Part shown: positions 24,597 through 33,554 of the stretch, in pieces
How positions within the stretch are numbered: the first letter of the stretch is position 1
Layout of the letters: every line of letters begins with the position of its first letter
From: Clavulina sp. PMI_390
Lineage: Eukaryota; Basidiomycota; Agaricomycetes; Cantharellales; Hydnaceae
Length of the DNA stretch: 64,000 nt
Direction: 5' to 3'
NCBI GenBank assembly: GCA_015039315.1
Contig: WIDE01000030.1
Span: forward strand, 159,544 to 223,543
The notes under the pieces: model-generated
The model's database searches: none
Seen by the model: only the letters and a program-made list of their open reading frames with translations
Told to the model about the DNA's origin: nothing
Made by a program: the position numbers and the translations under genes

Positions 24597-25079
24597 GTTA
24601 ATAAATTGATTATCTGGAAGGTTTTGTCGCTTTCTTGGTGTGCAGTTCGCCTTCAATATTTGGTGGAACACAAGTCGGCCCCCAAAATATCAAATCTCGC
24701 CATCCATATAATACGAAGTCGGACTATGTGTTGATTGAAAATTTTTCACTGCCCCGGACTGAAGACGGAACCTGGGAGCTATAACCCGCTGAAAGACTAC
24801 TTGGTGTGATCCTACGCCACGCAAGGGCTGTCTGAAGCGATGCTACAATTTGTCCAGATTCTTGGGTAGTTGTTGCGTCATCATATACCCACTTTACCAG
24901 CGGCGAGGATTTAGATTGACAAGCGAAATGGAGGAGTCCACTAAGATGAAGCCGTTCGTTGGTGGAACGGTCAAAACTATACCCGCTGTCTCAATTATGT
25001 CACATGTGACTGTCAAACAACTTGGCGCGAGCTGCACAGCGCACTGCCTTTTTACAATATACCATCCTATCCTCCGACC
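24597..25079. other. Spacer upstream of F-box copy 3
   Basis: Resembles the spacer upstream of copy 2. Both end with a short promoter containing a TCACATGTGACTGTC- or GACGTGTGACTGTC-like element about 75-85 bp before the ATG (24999-25012 and 22811-22824). Copy 1 has CCAGTCACGTGCGG at 20670-20683. A CACGTG-related site is possible. No gene is seen. Confidence 0.5.
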
Positions 25080-26567
25080 ATGTCCATTGATGCTGAACCT
25101 CTCGCCATAGCCCTATCTTGCCTTGAGTCGTTCAGCAGTCATAGTATGCTGATTGACGCCCAGTCAATGCCCAATCTGGTGGCAAATCCTCTCGACAAGA
25201 GTGTAGCCAGAGAACGGCTACATATGGCTATCTCTCAAGCAGACGACGCTATCCTTACTGCGATATCACTAGAGAGCAAGGCTCAAGAGATCCTATCGGA
25301 ACTAAGAATTTGGCGCTCTCGAGCGGCCAATCTCGATACCCCAGTTTCTGCTCTCCCCACTGAGTTACTTCAACTCATATTTGAGTACGTACTCGTGGAA
25401 GATAGCAGCCCGTGGAGCCGTATCACTCTGAGCCACGTTTGTTCTTCGTGGCGCTCAGCCAGCATAGGTTTTGCAAAAATGTGGACATGCATTGTTATCG
25501 CGAACACCCGCGATATTCCACTTTTGGCGGCTTTCAACGAACGCACGGGATTACTGCCTATAGATTTGCGTGTGACAGACCCGCATATCTGGGACGGCCT
25601 CATGGATGATTATATCCAAGGATTTCTGCTCAGTCGTATCACCGAAATCACGCGCCATACTAGAAATTCCACCGTAGAACCATCCATCGCAATGATTGAT
25701 CCCTTTCAACTGAACAGCTTATCCCTTCGAGGCACCGGGCAATTTTCCACACTACCCCACAACATATCCCTCCTCCATCGATTAGAGTTGTCACAGTTGG
25801 AGTTGGATGATTCAAATGCTGGACTCGTTCTCCCTCACCTAGATTTCCTCCACGTTGGTTCTACCACCATTCGGAGTCTATCTCGCCTTTTACGGAATAT
25901 TGATTCTCCAGCTCTCCAATACTTCAAACTCAGCGGGATTATCCTAGGATCAGAGGTGGAAGCGTTGGATTTCCCTCCAAAACTGAACCTACCAGATCTC
26001 CATAGATTGGAACTTTTCCAATGTCAGGTCGACGCTCTCCGAGTAATTCTCAGCCATCTCATCGCACCCACTTTATCCCTCATGCACATTGAACTCCGCA
26101 CATCTCATTCATTCGCTCACCAGATTACCCTCGATTTCCGGACAATTCTGTCTGATGCTGTAAGCTCATGTTCATCCGTATCTGTAATACTTGGATTTTT
26201 TTCTCATGACACTCTTTTCCCTTCTCAACAGTTTGCTTTCCATTTTAAAGCCCTCGAGAAGATATCCGTACGAATCAGTTGGGTATTCGCACTACCCCTG
26301 TTTGGGGCCATCCTGATCGACAAATATCAAGGTGAAACCCACCTCCCTAAACTCAAACACGTCTCCATCTACACCCTCGATCCTCCTGTTGGAGCCCACT
26401 ATGCCCTTGCCGTCACACGTCGAATTCAGAGCTTAGTGCGCCAACGCGCTCCGCCAAACGCGCCCGCGAATATCTCGCAGATTGAATCGCTCAGGCTAGC
26501 CCGTCCACTGATTATGGATTCCGAAACTTGGTTCATGAAGAACGTTCCACGCTTTCAGGTCGTATGA
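25080..26567 (+). CDS. F-box protein, tandem copy 3 (intron is in frame and open)
   Basis: Starts MSIDAEPLAIALSCLESF. The F-box reads ALPTELLQLIFEYVL ... ITLSHVCSSWRSASIGFAKM. Leucine-rich strands follow (LNSLSLRGTG, LHRLELSQLEL, LHRLELFQCQ), and the protein ends KNVPRFQVV. The whole gene is one open frame of 495 codons, but the intron position used by copies 1 and 2 is preserved as GT...CAG at 26160-26231. That segment is 72 nt with no stop, so splicing removes exactly 24 codons (VSSCSSVS...) and retention keeps the frame. The homologous protein would be the 471-residue spliced form. Confidence 0.88.
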   Translation: MSIDAEPLAIALSCLESFSSHSMLIDAQSMPNLVANPLDKSVARERLHMAISQADDAILTAISLESKAQEILSELRIWRSRAANLDTPVSALPTELLQLIFEYVLVEDSSPWSRITLSHVCSSWRSASIGFAKMWTCIVIANTRDIPLLAAFNERTGLLPIDLRVTDPHIWDGLMDDYIQGFLLSRITEITRHTRNSTVEPSIAMIDPFQLNSLSLRGTGQFSTLPHNISLLHRLELSQLELDDSNAGLVLPHLDFLHVGSTTIRSLSRLLRNIDSPALQYFKLSGIILGSEVEALDFPPKLNLPDLHRLELFQCQVDALRVILSHLIAPTLSLMHIELRTSHSFAHQITLDFRTILSDAVSSCSSVSVILGFFSHDTLFPSQQFAFHFKALEKISVRISWVFALPLFGAILIDKYQGETHLPKLKHVSIYTLDPPVGAHYALAVTRRIQSLVRQRAPPNAPANISQIESLRLARPLIMDSETWFMKNVPRFQVV

Positions 26568-26673
26568 CGACGAAAGACTTGTTAAAGCAAAGTGATTATG
26601 AAGAAGAGGATGCACAACCCCCTGTGCCTTTAATATTAATGCAACAAAACCTTATTACCTCAGCTCTCACTCA

Positions 26674-28965
26674 CTACAAACCGAATGCCTCCGTGTGCAG
26701 GTAGCATTCGGTGCATGCTACCTCGCCCGCTGCAATCTTCATCTGCTCCCTAGCTACTGTGTTTCTCGCATCGAAGGTTAGCTCATTGGGTCCGCAAACA
26801 ATCACGACGAGCGTGCCCACTACCCGTTGAATCGTGTCTTGAACGGCCGTAGGGATATCCGGTCGACCAGGGCGCAAGGTAGAGCGAGATGATGTCGGAG
26901 AGTCGATAGAGAGATCGAGCTTTTCTGCGGAGCCACTCGAGGCATCATCGAGATTGGATATGAGGGTTGAGATATGGATATCCAGTGAAACCTTCGGGGC
27001 CTCAGGGTTAATCTGAGCGCCGAACTCATCTAGGAACCATGTTGATGTTTCTGAAGGTGTGACGAGACTTCAGAAGCCGCCTATCTGAGTATATGCGAGA
27101 GAGGGCGCACCATTTGACCGAGAGGAATACACTACAGAGATAGATTTGCAGTTCGAACCCTTCAATTGCACCAGGTGTCTGAAAGCGCTGAGCACCACCG
27201 TCCCCCCTGGTAATGTAGTGGCATAGATATAGTTAGCATCCATCGCGTCACAGCGAACATATTAGTGAAAGCGAACCTGAACCACCACCGATGAGCAATG
27301 CATGGTCGTAGGCACCTATCTCTCCACCCAATCCTCCGTATGGGCCATCAAGGAGCACTTTCATAGCCTTGCCTTGTCCGCTGATTAAATTCGCCAAATT
27401 TGCAGTGATACCGCTGTGCGTCTTGGCTAGTATCTGCATCGTGTTAGCACCATCTGCCTGGGGTATGGACGCGATGCTGAACGGATGCGACGTGAACATG
27501 TGGATGTCACCAGTCAGGAATCGAATAAAGAAGTGCTGTCCTGGTGCCCAGGTGAGCTTTGTTGGAATAGTGATGACCATCATCCGATCTGAAATGAGAT
27601 CCATCTCGGCGTGATGGCCTGTGCCATAAAGGACTGCCCGAGTCCAGCGAATCAGCAGAGCCACGGTATAGGCCACGACAAAGCCCACAAAATAATAGCT
27701 GTAGATTTCAAGATGATAGTAAGGATGGCTATATGAAAGCAAAGTGAGAGTGGGACATACGCGCTGGTAAGCGTGAATCCGCAGTGCAAAAAGAGTATAG
27801 GAATGAAGAACATAGCCATCCTAGATTCTTTGAGTTAGTCTCCATAGAAGTGATGTAGCGCGTGGATAAAATTCGAGGGACCTACAGGAAATGTAAACTG
27901 GCATTCAAGATCAGCATGACGACCTCTCCAAGGAATATAAAGATGCTCACAATTTGAATGACTCGTAGAAGCGGTTGCGGATTGGCCCATATGACAGGAA
28001 AACGAGGCCAGCCTGGGGTATGAGAGCCATGACACCGCTTACTGTGTACCAGTCGGTCCGCCACATCTCCTCCATCATTCCCATTTGGATATCCACGATG
28101 ATGAATGGGAATGTGTGGATGAGAGCAAGCACAACTAGGTGATGGTCCCGAGTCAGGTTTGAGGAATCCCTCCGACAGAGTTTGATGAACGCACACATAA
28201 TCCAACCTGACCAGCGGTGGTAAACCTGGAGTTTCTCGTGGGATAGCCCAGTAACCACTGTGATGAAGTTCCATTTTGAGGCAAAGAGGACTTGGAATGG
28301 CAGGATAGCGATTGCCATGAACCCAGCACGGGTCGCAATTGGTGGGCTATAACCAAAAACCCCGGGGATTGGCCAGTAGTATGGCTATTGGAGTCGCGAT
28401 AGCCGAGTCAGCAGGAGCAACGGTGGTTCATGGTCAACCATACGTGCCTTTGGCCCAAGTGTCATAGCTGAAAACAAGGATACTGAGTCATGGTGGGCAG
28501 AATGTAGGTGTAAGCTCTCACCAGCAAAAAAGATTATCATGCTCGACACAATAATTATTTGGCCCACAGGGAGCAAGTAACCAGAATCTCTGCCAATACG
28601 CCACTGGCGTAGGGCAATTGAGCGTGTGATAGCAAGACCTTTTGCATAGCCTGGGATACCCGCGATCGAGCGCACGTAGGGCCTGGCAGAAGATAATAGA
28701 GCATATGGATAAACGAAACAACAGCATACGCACTACGAGTACTCACCCGGTTTTACTTGCCAGATGCAGGCTGTAGAAAATCCCAAAAAACGCCAGCCCT
28801 GCACAGTAGAAGTACACCGTCGGCTGCGCGTACATAATATCAGCATAATACCTATCAAATACAGTTAGCGTTGCCTTAGGGCGCTAGACGGAAAGACGTT
28901 ACGCACCAGTCATGCCATTTTGAGTTGAGAACTACGGACTGACAAAGCTCGACCGAAATATCCAT
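26674..28965 (-). CDS. Ferric-chelate reductase (FRE family, flavocytochrome b)
   Basis: Plasma-membrane reductase that passes electrons from NADPH through FAD and heme to extracellular Fe(III), for high-affinity iron uptake. Many short exons. The start at 28965 reads MDISVELCQSVVLNSKWHDW; then a first membrane span (FYCAGLAFFGIFYSLHL, about 28800-28750), RSIAGIPGYAKGLAITRSIA, and the ferric-reductase transmembrane domain with PYYWPIPGVFGYSPP, GLSHEKLQVYHRWSGW and VLALIHTFPFII. The last two carry histidines of the heme-binding type. The FAD-binding domain shows WAPGQHFFIRF and HPFSIASIP, and the NADPH domain LLDGPYGG and LLIGGGSG. The C-terminus has VCGPNELTFDARN and CTECYLHTEAFGL, ending at 26674. 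It is convergent with F-box copy 3; part of its 3' end is duplicated at 24481-24596. Confidence 0.9.
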
Positions 28966-30396
28966 TGAGCATGTGGAAGAGTTTCGCTCGTGAATATAGG
29001 TCGCGAGCGCTGTGACCGCTGGCATAGGTGGAACAAGCCCCATGCTGACCAGCAGAGAAATCCCTCGGATTGTAAGTCATCACGTTTGCTAGAAAGCCTT
29101 ATAGTCCAGGAGCTTTCCCTAGAAGAATTTTTTATTCACCAATATGGGACTCGTCACCCGCCCCCAGTAAATTTTTTTCCTGACTTCCGCAAGGATACGA
29201 GCCATGATAAATTACGCCAAGAGATGCTTATGAGATGGCGTGAAGCCGCAAAACGTGAGGTGGGAATAGCTGTTCCTGTGCCCGCTGGAGACTCGAATTA
29301 GGTATTATGAGATTCCTCGCTATAGCGATGCGACATAGACCTCAGGTGTGAGGTTTTGGCCATGGCTCTAGGAACGCTAATAGATGTATTATTCGGCAAG
29401 AGAGAAGGGACCTAGCGAACGGTCGAGTTGGTGCATACTGCGGAGAAGCAGTAATGAGTTCATGTGTTCGGGAGGACGGCTTCTAAATCCATCTTCAAAT
29501 TAAGCCGAGAAAGGCTTTGAAGTAGCAAAGTTTTTTTTTTTTTTCCTGGCTCGGTGCTCCAGCACTTACAATTAATGTCGGGGTCAAGAGTTCAAGGGTT
29601 CGCTTACACGTCCCAGGGGCTGGGAGTGGAAGTAATTGGTCACATGCAGCCGATATGGGGAAGGAAAGAAGGTTTAAAGGGACCTTCAAGGCCCAAATTG
29701 CGCCTGATGGTTGACTCGGGGCAAAGAACAAGCGGAATTTCTGAGGCAGGGTGAGGGTGCTCACGGATACAGATCGTACCAGAGTGATCTCATTCAGAAA
29801 TAAGAGAGATCCTAGAAGGTGAAATGAGGAAAATCCTATCGGCGAGAGTCTTAGCGCCATAGGTGAGGAAGGGAAAGCATGAATAGAGGAATAGTGATGG
29901 GTCGACTGCGTAGGAGTCATTCCCAGTGCTGAGCAGAAGGTAAAGTCGAACTATCTTTTGTAGCGCCGCAGTCTCGGGGGTTCAATCACACAGATTATGC
30001 GATGAGCATGTGTATGTGCCAAAACATTCACGGTAGCGATTTGCGGACCAAGCAGAGGACTTGTTTGGTCCGAGACGTTAGGACCAAACTCCCAGCCATA
30101 GCCCAACACAGAGGCAAGGCAAGGAAAAAGAGCCAGCTGTCATTATGAGTCATATTGGGAGGTCCGTATAGGTGCGATTTTTGTATGTACGAAAGATATA
30201 GGTAATGGATATACGAGTTTTCGTAAATGTATATAGTCTGTCGTTAGTCGTTAGCCAGAAAAAATCGGACGCTCAGAGTCAATCAAATCTCGTTGGGCAG
30301 CCTTTTGTCGGTTCAAGTTCCACCGCCTCCATCCTGACGGGTGTGCTGACGCCCCTAAGTGAGCCTAGGAGCCTCCTAGTCGGGAACACCCACTCA
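28966..30396. other. Intergenic region upstream of ferric reductase
   Basis: 1.43 kb between the ferric reductase start and the UAP1 stop, both genes on the minus strand. It contains a T15-type homopolymer near 29530-29544 and short open frames (28990-29301, 29495-29920, 30205-30609) with no family signature; the last overlaps UAP1 antisense. Promoter elements of the ferric reductase should lie in 28966-29400. I found no clear GATA-type iron-repressor sites worth calling. Confidence 0.5.
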
Positions 30397-32102
30397 TTAC
30401 GCAAGGGCATCGAACTCCTCGACTGCACCGACGTATCCACTCCGCTTGAACACCTTGCCCTTCACGCTCTCCAGGCCCTCGCCCGCATACGTCACAAGCG
30501 GACTCAGCTCCACCACCGTGTCTTCGCCCTCAACAGTGGCTCCCACCGCCTCAAGGTATCGCGTGCCCTGCGCAATCAAGTCGCGGCGGGACGTCTCAGG
30601 GTCATCTGAGCCTGTACCCGGAGCATTCTTGAGAGGGCTGAACTCTTCGGCACGCGGTACTTCGAGGACGACCATCTGCTTAGCGAAGGGGAAGACATCA
30701 AACACGAAAAGCTCGAGCTTGATCCCATTAGGGGAGGTGGGTTTGGTGACGGTAGGGAGTGGTGTGGACGATGATGTGGTTGTGGATGAGGATGGGATCT
30801 CGATAAAGGGGATCTTTTTCTTGGCAATGTGGAATGCTAGGAGCTTTTCGTGTTCCTCAACGTTCTCAAGGAAGTTGAGCGTGAAGAGATGGTTCACGAT
30901 ATTTGCAGCGCGGAATGCCAACTGGCCTGACGCGTCCTTGAGCTCTGCCTGCGCTTTCGTGATCTCCGAGTACTCTACAACGGAGAACACTTTGCCTTTC
31001 CGCGCGACGACACCCACAGATTCATGCGGAGAGAGCTTGGGGACGACCTTCGCGGCACAGTCGGCCTGTTTGGCGATGGAATAGCCAACAAAGATGGGAT
31101 CTGCGACCTTGACGAGGCAGTTATCGACAGCATGGGCGTGGATGTAGGTAATCTTGCGCTTGGCGAGATCAGTGAGGACTGAGTCTTTTGAGGATGGGGA
31201 AAGAGGGGCGCGAAGGGCAGCGTATAGACCCCCGTTGCCGTCAGGAGCAGTGGCGATCTCAGAGGGGGAGGATAGGATGACCTTTCCATCAAAGGTGAAG
31301 CATGGTAATGTGCCTAAGAAGCAAGAAAAGTCAGTCGTCGCGCTGATCGAGGTCGGTCTCGCAAACCAGGAAAATCGGCTCCGATAAACGTGGGCTGGCC
31401 GTTTTGTGTAGGTTGCTCACCTTGCTCGAAGAAAATGACATTAGCCTTGTCAAGCCCAAAGAAATTATGTTTGGCGAAGAAGGCCTCGGTGGCAGGGCGC
31501 GTCGGTCCGCTGGTCATGACATACCAAGGGATGACGACGGAGCCTTTGGGTTTGCCCAACTCGTTCTCCGCGACGGCCTGAAGGCGCGTTATCCTCTCCG
31601 CCTGGATCTGGAAAAGTGGCTTGTGGGATGGCAGCCCGGGTTTGCCCAACTCGTTCTCCGCGACGGCCTGAAGGCGCGTTATCCTCTCCGCCTGGATCTG
31701 GAAAAGTGGCTTGTGGGATGGCAGCCCGATATCATAGCAGCCCTTGGGGTCGCTGCTGCCAAGGCGGGTGCCCTGGCCACCCGCCATGAGGAGCACGCCC
31801 ACCTGGTTGCGGCCGATCGCGTCCAACCCAATCTTCCGCCATTCGTGCACATGAGCCTCTGCCGCCGCACCGATTGTGCTCTCAAACACCTCCTCAGGCA
31901 GTGGTCCCACTGGTTCTTCAGGTTCGTCGCTGGGCGGCGCGGTGGAGAGTTTGAAAACGCGGGTAGCCCGCGCAATGTCAATACTGGACGTGCTCGCGAG
32001 CAATTTCGCGCGGTCTTGCTCGTTTAGCCTGTCCCAAAAGGCGAAAACGTGGCCTTGGCCGGCAGCCTCGTAGCGCTTGAGCTCTGATTCGTAGGTGCTC
32101 AT
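30397..32102 (-). CDS. UAP1: UDP-N-acetylglucosamine pyrophosphorylase with a 30-residue internal duplication
   Basis: Makes UDP-GlcNAc from UTP and GlcNAc-1-phosphate, the precursor of chitin, N-glycans and GPI anchors; cytosolic. Two exons: 32102-31421 and 31313-30397, joined in phase as FFEQG-TLPCF. The start is MSTYESELKRYEAAGQG. The nucleotide-binding signature GVLLMAGGQGTRLGSSDPKG is intact (about residues 103-122). It is followed by CYDIGLPSHKPLFQIQAERI, then VVIPWYVMTSGPT, and after the intron FTFDGKVILSSPSEIATAPD, ADPIFVGYSIAKQADCAAKV and KLELFVFDVFPFAKQMV. The odd feature is that the segment from GLPSHKPLF to AENELGKP (30 residues) occurs twice in direct succession, from a perfect 90-bp tandem repeat. 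That places an extra copy of the substrate-loop helix in the catalytic domain. Without it, length fits the family. Confidence 0.95.
31548..31727. repeat. Perfect 90-bp tandem duplication inside UAP1
   Basis: Copies at 31548-31637 and 31638-31727 are identical at every base, and the match continues one base further. The unit is 30 codons, so the frame is kept. It begins GGGTTTGCCCAACTCG on the plus strand. The absence of any difference means the event is very recent, or is a sequencing/assembly artefact. Confidence 0.97.
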
Positions 32103-32388
32103 TGTCCGGAAGTGATGGGGGGAAGTAGTAGTCGTAGTAGTGGTTAGGGTTGGATGTGCAAAACGAACTTGTTAATGTAGAAAGGGTCTCTCCAAATAAT
32201 TGAATGGGACTGTTGGTGACGTTCTGCATCTGTTGCACCGCCCAACTTTGTTACGTCCAAATCATGATGAAACCAGCCTATCAACCTTCATTTTAGAACC
32301 ACAAAGCCGTAGAACTACTCTATTGATGGCGGTGGAGCCCAGTCGTGCTTCATTTTTCGTCACATCAGCCGTCGTCGCTGTGCGCTAG
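32103..32388. promoter_or_regulatory. UAP1 upstream region
   Basis: 286 bp between the UAP1 start and the 3' end of the small membrane-protein gene. It must carry the UAP1 promoter and 5' UTR. No specific element recognised. Confidence 0.4.
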
Positions 32389-32547
32389 TTAAGCTCGCGG
32401 TACTACTGGTTGTTGACGCGCTTTCCTCTCCTCCAACTCCTTCGCCTCGACCCAATCAGAGACATAGAGGCCTATTGCGCTCGTGCAGAGCACAAACGTT
32501 GCTGCTGCAAGTCTACCTCCTCGACTTAGTGCTATGGGGGCGAACAT
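32389..32547 (-). CDS. Possible small single-span membrane protein, about 52 residues
   Basis: Starts MFAPIALSRGGRLAAATF at 32547, has one hydrophobic segment (LAAATFVLCTSAIGLYV) and a charged C-terminal helix (WVEAKELEERKARQQ) before the stop at 32389. The short N-terminus, single span and charged tail recall small mitochondrial assembly factors or ER accessory subunits, but I cannot assign a family. The frame stays open upstream to 32589 (MEKRRFLSCMLLVD), so the start or an upstream exon is uncertain. A codon-like composition and its position between two minus-strand genes are the only support. Confidence 0.4.
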   Translation of the reverse strand: MFAPIALSRGGRLAAATFVLCTSAIGLYVSDWVEAKELEERKARQQPVVPRA

Positions 32548-32589
32548 GTCAACCAAGAGCATACAACTGAGAAACCGCCTTTTTTCCAC

Positions 32590-33554
32590 TCACAAAAGTA
32601 GCTCTGAAGTATTGTTTTCTGGGCCTGGGGAGGAGGCATATGCCCACCAGCGGCACTTGAGGCGCCTTTTGGTGTTATTTCTGGATTTTTCGCGGGCATT
32701 TGGTTGACAGGGGGTGGCCAAAAATGGCAAATCCTGGTCTGACGATCACACACCCATGTGCGAGCGGGCCTCGGGCTCGGCAACCTCCTTCCAGATAATA
32801 CTGCTACGTATTTCATGTGGAACATACAGGCATTCACTGTCGCAGCTGGCAGATACCACACGTTCGCCCCGCAAAATCACGCAAGTGGGTAGGTGGTCAA
32901 GCTATTCAGATTCATACTCTAGTTAGTTAGGGCAAAGTAAGTAGGTAAAGCAATAGCAACTGGAAAGCAGATAATACCGTAACCTTAAGAAAAGTAAAGA
33001 AATAGGTAGGTATTTTAGAAGAAGAGAAGAAGGAAAAAAAGGTGAAAGCAACGAGTGAGAAAGCGGGAAGAAAGAGCTATGCCGCTAGTGGGTACTGATT
33101 GTGAACAGGCCAATTTATACGGCTTGAGCCTCAGCAAACAGTAGAAGGCTTCATTGGGTCAGGAAAGTTCAATGAGAAGCAGAACAAGTCGGACCAAAGA
33201 GTAAATATACCTAGAAAAACAGTGAGTGTGTGTAGTAGTTGATTGAGTGCATAAAAATCAAAACACAGAGAGCGGTTGGTTTAGTATTGAGATCCAAAAG
33301 GAGTTAAGAAAGAACACGAAAACCGATGAATAGCAAAGAGCATTGTGCATGTGATGGAGATGTTCAAGTGAAGGGCAAGGAGGGTATTTAAGGCGTAGGG
33401 GTTTGGTATTAGGGATGATGCATGCCAAAAGGGGCGGTAGCGGAATGGATTGGGAGAGGGGAAAGATGAGATGCCTTTTTTTTTCAAGGTGGAAGAAGCC
33501 AGCCTCTTCCTTCCGAGTCGGGCTTGCTCATCGTCTCGCAGTAGTGATAGGTCA
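32590..33554. other. Intergenic region downstream of the PX-kinase gene
   Basis: About 960 bp. The part around 32900-33300 is A/G-rich on the plus strand and likely contains the 3' UTR of the kinase gene. Short frames here lack any signature. Nothing else seen. Confidence 0.5.

Noticed and set aside
29960..30005. tRNA-like GGGTTCAATC stretch
   Set aside because: Only the T-loop resembles a tRNA; no acceptor stem, D-arm or anticodon arm can be folded around it.
30446..31084. 212-codon plus-strand open frame
   Set aside because: Antisense to UAP1, whose minus-strand reading is unmistakable.
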